Shown piece after piece: positions 58,402-64,000 of a stretch of DNA of 64,000 nt. The translations under genes and the position numbers were made by a program. Below the pieces are notes generated by a model. The model was not told the DNA's origin and did not search any database. It saw only the letters and a program-made list of their open reading frames with translations. Source of the DNA: Paraburkholderia fungorum (GTDB lineage: Bacteria; Pseudomonadota; Gammaproteobacteria; Burkholderiales; Burkholderiaceae); the NCBI RefSeq assembly GCF_902833645.1, contig NZ_CADFGE010000001.1:682001-746000 (forward strand), in the 5' to 3' direction. Positions within the stretch are counted from its first letter, which is position 1; every line of letters starts with the position of its first letter.

Positions 58402-58883
58402 GAACTGAAACTCCCTTCGATGAATGACTGAAAATCGCGCGGCTGAAAAACCTTGATAACCGCCTCGGCGCAACACACCTCGCCGTGGTGGATCGTGCAT
58501 TCATAGGCGCCGTGGCCTTCTTCGCTGCGCAGCAATTCCGTTGCGCGGATCTGCAATCGGGCACCGCCGGCGAACGACGGTTGCAAGGCCCGATAACTGC
58601 GCGAGCCAAGCAGCACGCCAGGACGCGCTGTACCGCCGCCGCGCATGGCCAGCAACGCGACGTGCGCCGCAATGGTCTGCGCCATCAATTCGATGCCGAT
58701 CCATGCGGGCATCGCGCCGGCGGCGTCGGCATACCAGGCGTCGGCGCGGACGGTCGCCCGCGCGCTCACCGTGTCTTCGCCGAAAGTATCGACGCCATCG
58801 AGCAGCAGCATCGTGCCGCGATGCGGGATGATCGCTTCGATCGGTTGCTGGATGAGGTCCTGAATGGAAAGCGTCTGGGTCAT
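58398..58883 (-). CDS. 3-hydroxyacyl-ACP dehydratase, APE cluster (hot-dog fold)
   Basis: A 161-residue hot-dog-fold protein of the ApeP/FabZ-like type that dehydrates 3-hydroxyacyl-ACP to leave the conjugated double bond. IIPHRGTMLLLDGVD near residue 18 carries the candidate catalytic His, and PAWIGIELMAQTIAAHVALL gives the second site (Glu). Reduction to a saturated chain would need an enoyl reductase, and none is encoded here, consistent with polyene formation. It lies 7 bp after KS 3 and overlaps the ketoreductase gene. Confidence 0.87.
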   Translation of the reverse strand: MTQTLSIQDLIQQPIEAIIPHRGTMLLLDGVDTFGEDTVSARATVRADAWYADAAGAMPAWIGIELMAQTIAAHVALLAMRGGGTARPGVLLGSRSYRALQPSFAGGARLQIRATELLRSEEGHGAYECTIHHGEVCCAEAVIKVFQPRDFQSFIEGSFSS

Positions 58884-58890
58884 CGCGTGG

Positions 58891-60087
58891 TCACCGTCCG
58901 AGGATCAGGCTGACATTGCTGCCGCCAAACGCAAACGAATTACTCATCACGTACTGCGACGCCGCGCCGTGCGGCAGAAAACGTTCGGTTTCGACCAGGT
59001 CCAGCGCCGGCAAAGCGGGGTCCGCCTCGCCGTCCCACACATGACGCGGCATCGGCACGGGCTGGGCCCGGTTGTCGCGCGCCAAAGTCAGCCACGCGAA
59101 GGCCAGCTCGGTGGCGCCCGCCGCGCCGAGTTGATGGCCGGTCAGCGGTTTGGTGCCGCTCGTCGCGACGCCTTCGGGAAAAACACGCGCCATCAATTTC
59201 GCTTCCATGTCGTCGTTCTTGCGGGTAGCGGTGGCATGCAGATTCACGTAGCCGATCGCCGACGATGCGATGCCCGCATCGGCCAACGCCGCGCGCAACG
59301 CGAGTTCGCCACCTACACCCTGCGGGTCCGGCGAGGAAATGTGATGGGCGTCGCTCGATTCGCCGACACCCGCGAGCCGTACCTCCGCTTCGTCGCGGCT
59401 CATCAGGAACACCGCGGCGCCTTCGCCGACATTAATCCCGCAGCGATTGCGGCTCATCGGATTGGTACGCATGGCGCTGGTCGATTCGAGCGAGGCGAAA
59501 CCTTGCACCGTCAGCTCGCACAACGAATCCACACCGCCCACCACCACCGCATCGCAGAGCCGTAATTGCAGCAGCCGGCGCGCCGACGCAAAAGCCTTCG
59601 CGCTCGACGTGCAAGCGGTCGAGATCGTGAACGCCGGGCCCTGCACGCCTAGCGCGGCGGCGGCAAATGGCGCGACTGTGCCAATCTCCATCTGCCGGTA
59701 ATTGAAGTTGGGGGGCAAATTGCCCGCTTGCGCCTGGTAGACGAACGCGGCTTCGGCCGCTTCGATCCCCGACGTGCTGGTGCCGAGCACCACGCCGATC
59801 CGATGCGCGCCGTAACGCTCGCGCGCCGCGGCGACTGCTGGCTCGATCTGCTGCAGCGCGGCCAGCAACAGGCGGTTGTTGCGGCAGTCGTAACGCGCGA
59901 GCGCGGCCGGCGGCGCCAGATCGAGCGGCGCGAGCACGCTGCCGACAAACGCTTCGCCAATGCCGGTGTGCGCGTTCGCCATACCGGGTGCATGAGCGGC
60001 GGCCAGCGCCGGGACGATTGCGTCGAGGCCGTTGCCGAGCGCATTGATCATGCCGAGCGCATGCAAATAAACTGATGGCGCCTTCAT
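58891..60087 (-). CDS. beta-ketoacyl-ACP synthase, APE cluster (KS 3)
   Basis: Third condensing enzyme, 398 residues, MKAPSVYLHALGMINALGNG. Triad: Cys in STACTSSAKAFASA, His in YVNLHATATRKND, His in TKPLTGHQLGAAG. The N-terminus differs from standard FabF, as in ApeO-type ketosynthases that work on aryl starters. The ATG at 60087 is chosen because AAGGAGG lies 7 nt upstream and it overlaps the exporter stop (ATGA); the longer open frame is out of family. Confidence 0.87.
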   Translation of the reverse strand: MKAPSVYLHALGMINALGNGLDAIVPALAAAHAPGMANAHTGIGEAFVGSVLAPLDLAPPAALARYDCRNNRLLLAALQQIEPAVAAARERYGAHRIGVVLGTSTSGIEAAEAAFVYQAQAGNLPPNFNYRQMEIGTVAPFAAAALGVQGPAFTISTACTSSAKAFASARRLLQLRLCDAVVVGGVDSLCELTVQGFASLESTSAMRTNPMSRNRCGINVGEGAAVFLMSRDEAEVRLAGVGESSDAHHISSPDPQGVGGELALRAALADAGIASSAIGYVNLHATATRKNDDMEAKLMARVFPEGVATSGTKPLTGHQLGAAGATELAFAWLTLARDNRAQPVPMPRHVWDGEADPALPALDLVETERFLPHGAASQYVMSNSFAFGGSNVSLILGR

Positions 60088-62522
60088 ACGGCCCTCCTTG
60101 ATTCCGATGGCATGCCGATCGGCGCGAGCAGCACCGACACCGCGATGCCGAGTGCGAGCGTGGCGCCGAAACTCTTCAGCGCGGGCATCGCGCTCATGCC
60201 GAGCATGCCGAACGACAACAACGTGGTGGCAGCCGAGAGCAGCACGCCCGTCCACACCGCGCCGAGATCGGCGTCCGCGCGCAAACAGCCTTCGCGCAGG
60301 AATACCGCATAGTTTGCGCCTACGCCGAGCACCAGCATCAGCGCGAGCCAATTGAAAAGATTGAGCGGCACGTGAACGTAACCGAACACCGCGAGCGTGA
60401 CGCCGACCGCGAGCAACACCGGTAGCATCACGGCGATACCGCCGCTCAACCGGTCCCCCACGGAGACATCCTTCCGGGCGTACCGCAGAATCAACAAAAC
60501 GAGCACGAGCGCCAGCGCGCCGCCGAGCCACCAGCCGCTGTCCACGCGGTACTCGCCGAACAGTTTCGACGCACTCGCTGCCTTGTCGACGAATACGACG
60601 CCGGAAACCGTCCGTGCGATGGCGATCAGCGCGGGTTCGTTCTGTGGCGTCACGCCTTGCGGAATCACAACGGCTGCATACGCTCGGCTAGCCGGATCGA
60701 CCACGCCCAGCCATAGATGTTGGTACGGCCGTGACCACGAAGCGGCGAGCCATGTATCGACCGTGAGCAGCGGCTCCGGTTTGGCTTGCGCGGCAAGCCA
60801 GGCGTCGGCGACTTCGTCCTTGAACCCTGCCTGCAGCAGCAGTGCACGCAATGCCGCGGGATCGTTGAAGACGTGCTGTGCGAGCAATGCACGGTCTTCG
60901 TTTTGCTGTTTCGCTGACGGCACGAACTGCGCCACTGACTGATAAGTGCCGACCCTGTTCGCAGTGCCGTTCAGTTCGTCGAGCTTCGCACCCAGCGCTT
61001 CGGCCCGTTGCAGCACGATCTCCGGCGTCTCGCCACGCACCACAAAAAACTGTGCGCTGTTATCCACGCCAACCGCCGCGCGTACCTTGTCTTCCTGCGC
61101 GACCAGCGAAGGATCGCGCTGGATCAGCAAATGGATATCGTCGTCGCTCGTCAAACGCAGCCAGCCGGGAATCGCCACGATCAGCAATAGCACCGCGACG
61201 AACCATGCACGCTTGCCGCCGATCGTCCGATGCCAAACCGTCAGCAGCCGCGCGGCGCCGGCAAACAGGCGCTGCGGGCTGCGTTTCGGCGGCCGCGCGA
61301 GCAGCGCGGGCAACAGGTACAGCACGGAGGCAAACGCCGTCGTAATCCCCACCATCGCGAAGCAGGCAATCTGCTTGAGCGCGGGAAACGGCACCCACAT
61401 GAGAATCGCGTAGCCGAGCAGGCTGGTGGCAAGGGCGACCGTCAAGGCCGGACGTACCGCGCGCGCACCGCGGCGCGAATCCCAATCACGACCCGCGCCA
61501 AGATAGACCACAAAATACTGGATCGAGTAGTCGACCGCCTCGCCGATCAGACTTGCGCCGAACACCAGCGTCAAAAGATGCAATTGGCCGAACACCAGCA
61601 TCGTCGCCGCGAGCGCGCAGACAATGCCGAGCGCTGTCGAGACAAAACCTAGCAGCAATAGCCGCGGCGAGCGGAACACCCACATCATCAGCAGCGCAAT
61701 CCCGCACAGCGACGCGATGCCGATCAGGTGCACCTCGCGCTCCGATGCGCTGCGTGCCGATTCCGCGTAAAACACCGCGCCGGTTCTCGCCACCGACACG
61801 TCGGGAAACGCCTGCTTCAACGTGCTTTCGCCTTGCGCGAGTGCGCTGAGTACGGCGCGCTGGGTCGTCGATTCGTAAGCCGAACCTGGCAGCGTGGCGA
61901 CGATCAGCACGCTCGTCGCGGCACCGCGATGCGACACCAGCATGTTGTCTTCGAGTTCGAGATTCGACGTGGCGAGCGGCAAACCGCCGAGCCAATGTTC
62001 GAGCCAGCCGAACGGATCGTCGGCGAGCGACGTGCTCAGCGCGCCGCGCAACGGGCTGTAGATGCGCTGCGCGAGCGCGTCGCGCAAGCTCGCATTCAAA
62101 GCATTGCTGTGCACGAGCGTCGTACGGTCGGCGGGTGTCAGCAGACCGAAACGATAAGGCAGATACAGCGCCGCGATCTGCGACAGATCGAACGGTGGCA
62201 ATTCCGCCGTCACCGAGCCGAACGCCCCGCTCTTCTGTAACGACGCGCCGAGCTGCTTTGCGGCCGCCTTCGCATGCGCGTCGTCATTGCTGGTGACGAG
62301 AAAAACCGTGCGGTCGCCGAGCGCGCCTGCCAGCGTATCGACCGCCTTTTCGGCGACCGGATCCGCTTCGGTGGCAGGCAGCAATGCCAGCAGATTGGTC
62401 TGCAACGGCGAAGGTCCGGCGAAACGCCAGCCGCAGTACAGCGCCGCGGCAAGCGCGAGCAACAGCCAGGCGGCGCGGATGCCCCACACCTGTTTCGCGG
62501 ACCGCTGGCGCAGCACCTGCAT
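60084..62522 (-). CDS. MMPL/RND-family exporter, APE cluster
   Basis: An 812-residue membrane protein with about 12 predicted helices in two similar halves, each preceded by a large periplasmic loop, the layout of MMPL lipid exporters. Landmarks: SLIGEAVDYSIQYFVVYLGA in the first half and MLVLGVGANYAVFLREGCLR in the second, matching the conserved transmembrane segment 4 region. In aryl-polyene clusters it is thought to move the lipid-linked polyene across the inner membrane with the LolA-like partner. It starts with an ATG overlapping the LolA-like stop (TAATG). Confidence 0.88.
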   Translation of the reverse strand: MQVLRQRSAKQVWGIRAAWLLLALAAALYCGWRFAGPSPLQTNLLALLPATEADPVAEKAVDTLAGALGDRTVFLVTSNDDAHAKAAAKQLGASLQKSGAFGSVTAELPPFDLSQIAALYLPYRFGLLTPADRTTLVHSNALNASLRDALAQRIYSPLRGALSTSLADDPFGWLEHWLGGLPLATSNLELEDNMLVSHRGAATSVLIVATLPGSAYESTTQRAVLSALAQGESTLKQAFPDVSVARTGAVFYAESARSASEREVHLIGIASLCGIALLMMWVFRSPRLLLLGFVSTALGIVCALAATMLVFGQLHLLTLVFGASLIGEAVDYSIQYFVVYLGAGRDWDSRRGARAVRPALTVALATSLLGYAILMWVPFPALKQIACFAMVGITTAFASVLYLLPALLARPPKRSPQRLFAGAARLLTVWHRTIGGKRAWFVAVLLLIVAIPGWLRLTSDDDIHLLIQRDPSLVAQEDKVRAAVGVDNSAQFFVVRGETPEIVLQRAEALGAKLDELNGTANRVGTYQSVAQFVPSAKQQNEDRALLAQHVFNDPAALRALLLQAGFKDEVADAWLAAQAKPEPLLTVDTWLAASWSRPYQHLWLGVVDPASRAYAAVVIPQGVTPQNEPALIAIARTVSGVVFVDKAASASKLFGEYRVDSGWWLGGALALVLVLLILRYARKDVSVGDRLSGGIAVMLPVLLAVGVTLAVFGYVHVPLNLFNWLALMLVLGVGANYAVFLREGCLRADADLGAVWTGVLLSAATTLLSFGMLGMSAMPALKSFGATLALGIAVSVLLAPIGMPSESRRAV

Positions 62523-63211
62523 TACGGCGCTCCGAACAGGCTGCGCTCAGCCGGCGTCGGCTCGCTTACCGCCGCGCTTTTTGCAAACTCGAGCTTCGTG
62601 ACGTCGCCGTTCGCGAGCGTGATGCGCAGACTTTGCAGATAGTCGCCGCCATTCATCTGCAAGCCTTTGATCGACTGCGCAATCTGCGGCTGGTTCGGCG
62701 TGAGTTGCATGCGCCACTGCGCGGCGCTGCCTTCGGCCTGCACGTCGAATTGCGAATACAGCGCCGACAGATCGCCGCCGAGCATCGCGCGCATCATCTT
62801 CGAGACCTGGGCGACGCCGCGCGTGCCCTGGGCACTGCGGGCCGTTACGCGCTGACCGTTGGCGTTGACTTCGGTCACGCCTGCATCGGTGATCACGTAG
62901 GTGGCCTTGTATGGCGTCTCTATCTGCCAGATCACGCCACGCTCGCGGAAGAACAGCAGCGAGCCCGTGCTGACGAGCGGTTGCTTCATCGCGGCGAGCG
63001 TCTGCGTCTGCGTGAATTGCGCGCGCACGCCTTTCGCTTGTGCAAGATGGGAGGCGATTTGCGAAACCAGCGCCGGGTTACCGGCGGCCTGCGTTGCTTC
63101 TGCCGCGACCGCTACTGCCGGCCAGGCTGTCAGGCCCGATACGCCAGCGAGGGTCAACGTGCCCAGCACTAGCCCTGCGGCCGTGCCCGTCACCCTGCTG
63201 CGCAAGTTCAT
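62522..63211 (-). CDS. LolA-like outer-membrane lipoprotein carrier, APE cluster
   Basis: A 229-residue periplasmic protein with an N-terminal signal segment (LVLGTLTLAGVSGLTAWPAV) and a LolA-type beta-sandwich sequence: GVRAQFTQTQTLAAMKQPLV, then GSLLFFRERGVIWQIETPYK. It probably carries the hydrophobic product to the outer membrane. The ATG at 63209-63211 overlaps the thioesterase stop in the same ATGA pattern used through the cluster, so it is chosen over the ATG at 63220. It is distinct from housekeeping LolA, which is usually near ftsK. Confidence 0.85.
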   Translation of the reverse strand: MNLRSRVTGTAAGLVLGTLTLAGVSGLTAWPAVAVAAEATQAAGNPALVSQIASHLAQAKGVRAQFTQTQTLAAMKQPLVSTGSLLFFRERGVIWQIETPYKATYVITDAGVTEVNANGQRVTARSAQGTRGVAQVSKMMRAMLGGDLSALYSQFDVQAEGSAAQWRMQLTPNQPQIAQSIKGLQMNGGDYLQSLRITLANGDVTKLEFAKSAAVSEPTPAERSLFGAP

Positions 63212-63639
63212 CGTCCCCATACGCGCTCCAGCTTTTCGAACACGACCGGCGGCGACACGAACTGCAACTCCTGGGTCGCGGCGTCGACCGCGACCTGGAT
63301 CGTGTAACCCTTCGTCAGCCGCGTACCGGATGCACAATCGACGATCTCATAGCCTATTTTCAGGCGGTTTTCGTGTTCGAGCAGTTGTGTGCGTACTTCG
63401 ATCGCCTGGCCATAGGTGGCCGGGCGCACATACTTCAGATGCGCCTCCACGATGGGCCACAGGTAGCCCGAAGCCTGCATCTCGCGGTAGTCGTAGTCGA
63501 ACGTGCGTAACAGCGCCGCGCGGCCGATCTCGAAGTACTTCAGATAGTGGCCATGCCAGCACACGTTCATCGCGTCGACGTCGTGAAACGGCACTTCGAC
63601 CGTCGCGCTGGCTGTCAGCACCTTAGGGGAGCCGGTCAT
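63208..63639 (-). CDS. 4-hydroxybenzoyl-CoA-thioesterase-like enzyme, APE cluster
   Basis: A 143-residue hot-dog thioesterase. The 4HBT-type motif is VPFHDVDAMNVCWHGHYLKY (catalytic Asp in VDAMN), followed by FEIGRAALLRTF. Thioesterases are a regular part of aryl-polyene clusters and may release or edit acyl-ACP or acyl-CoA. The ATG at 63639 overlaps the ammonia-lyase stop (ATGA); an upstream ATG at 63678 would run into the lyase gene. Confidence 0.87.
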   Translation of the reverse strand: MTGSPKVLTASATVEVPFHDVDAMNVCWHGHYLKYFEIGRAALLRTFDYDYREMQASGYLWPIVEAHLKYVRPATYGQAIEVRTQLLEHENRLKIGYEIVDCASGTRLTKGYTIQVAVDAATQELQFVSPPVVFEKLERVWGR

Positions 63640-64000
63640 GCGTTCGAGCCTCCGCGATAGTCGTGCAGCAAATCGCATGCGGCGATGCGGGCGGTCAGCG
63701 CGCGCAGATCGCTCTCCAGCGCGCGGTCTTCGTCGACGAACGGCGAGTGCGCCGTCACGCTGTCGATAAAGCTTTGCAGCGGTGCGGGAACCGGCGTACC
63801 GCTGTCGATCTTCAGGCGCAGACGGGCCGCTTGCACCGTCGCGAGCGTGTGCGCGGCGGCAACCTGCTCGGTCAACTCCAGCACGCGCAAACAGTCGCGC
63901 GCGGCGATCGTGCCCATGCTGACCTTGTCCTGATTGTGCGCCTCGGTCGAACGCGAGAATACGCTCGCGGGCATCGTGTTCTTCAACGCTTCGGCGGTCC
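63636..64000 (-). CDS. aromatic amino-acid ammonia lyase, C-terminal part (5' end outside the window)
   Basis: The last 121 codons of a histidine/phenylalanine/tyrosine ammonia-lyase-type protein (family length about 510). STEAHNQDKVSMGTIAARD corresponds to the conserved region near the C-terminus of the family, and the frame remains open to base 64000. The MIO active-site triad (Ala-Ser-Gly) lies outside the window. In aryl-polyene and flexirubin clusters such a lyase makes the cinnamate or 4-hydroxycinnamate starter. The substrate cannot be read from this fragment. Confidence 0.85.
   Translation of the reverse strand, partial: TAEALKNTMPASVFSRSTEAHNQDKVSMGTIAARDCLRVLELTEQVAAAHTLATVQAARLRLKIDSGTPVPAPLQSFIDSVTAHSPFVDEDRALESDLRALTARIAACDLLHDYRGGSNA

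Overview
This is a GC-rich window from a betaproteobacterial chromosome, most likely Burkholderia or Paraburkholderia. Three things point there: the gene order gyrA - serC - pheA - hisC - tyrA - aroA - cmk - rpsA, with ompA, ubiG and gph running the other way; a tmRNA whose tag reads ANDETFALAA; and DUF2059 and DUF2968 proteins. No integrase, transposase, CRISPR array or tRNA was found. It looks like ordinary chromosome with a few accessory metabolic clusters.

Region by region. 1-12023 (minus strand): DNA gyrase A, a periplasmic DUF2059 protein with a possible upstream leader ORF, then the aromatic amino-acid/serine supraoperon ending in cytidylate kinase and ribosomal protein S1 (cut by the left edge). 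12536-15375 (plus): an OmpA-family protein, UbiG, phosphoglycolate phosphatase and tmRNA. 15575-22439: a small secreted protein, then a ModE-like regulator (FdsR type) divergent from fdsGBAD, encoding a soluble NAD-dependent molybdenum formate dehydrogenase; the usual fdsC (fdhD-like) gene is not present between fdsA and fdsD. 22516-26077 (minus): an aromatic-hydroxylase-like flavoprotein and a metal-efflux operon, consisting of an SmtB/CzrA-type repressor with an intact alpha-5 metal site, a CDF exporter with a very His-rich repeated N-terminus, and a perfect 24-bp palindromic operator. 26172-34807: two TPR proteins with GT9-like C-terminal domains, an MHS-family transporter, a GNAT acetyltransferase, an unrecognised membrane-anchored protein and a DUF2968 protein. 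35193-38597 (minus): a class I glutamine amidotransferase with a long disordered N-terminus, and a Kef-type antiporter. 38809-43136 (plus): an uncharacterised catabolic set (DUF2848, MFS transporter, GntR regulator, amidase). 43315-51970 (plus): dsbB, then a purine-degradation cluster xdhA-xdhB-xdhC-adenine deaminase-guanine deaminase.

52074-64000 holds the most interesting segment: the 3' part of an aryl-polyene (APE) biosynthetic cluster, read on the minus strand and cut by the right edge. Its genes are an ammonia lyase, a thioesterase, a LolA-like carrier, an MMPL/RND exporter, three ketosynthases, a hot-dog dehydratase and a ketoreductase, nearly all with ATGA-type overlaps, followed by two paralogous exported proteins. 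At its end lie a divergent methyltransferase and a flavoprotein that carries the WxWxIP motif and a conserved lysine typical of flavin-dependent halogenases. The product may therefore be a methylated and possibly halogenated aryl polyene, comparable to xanthomonadin. Carrier proteins, the aryl-acid ligase and other enzymes must lie beyond the right edge if the cluster is complete.
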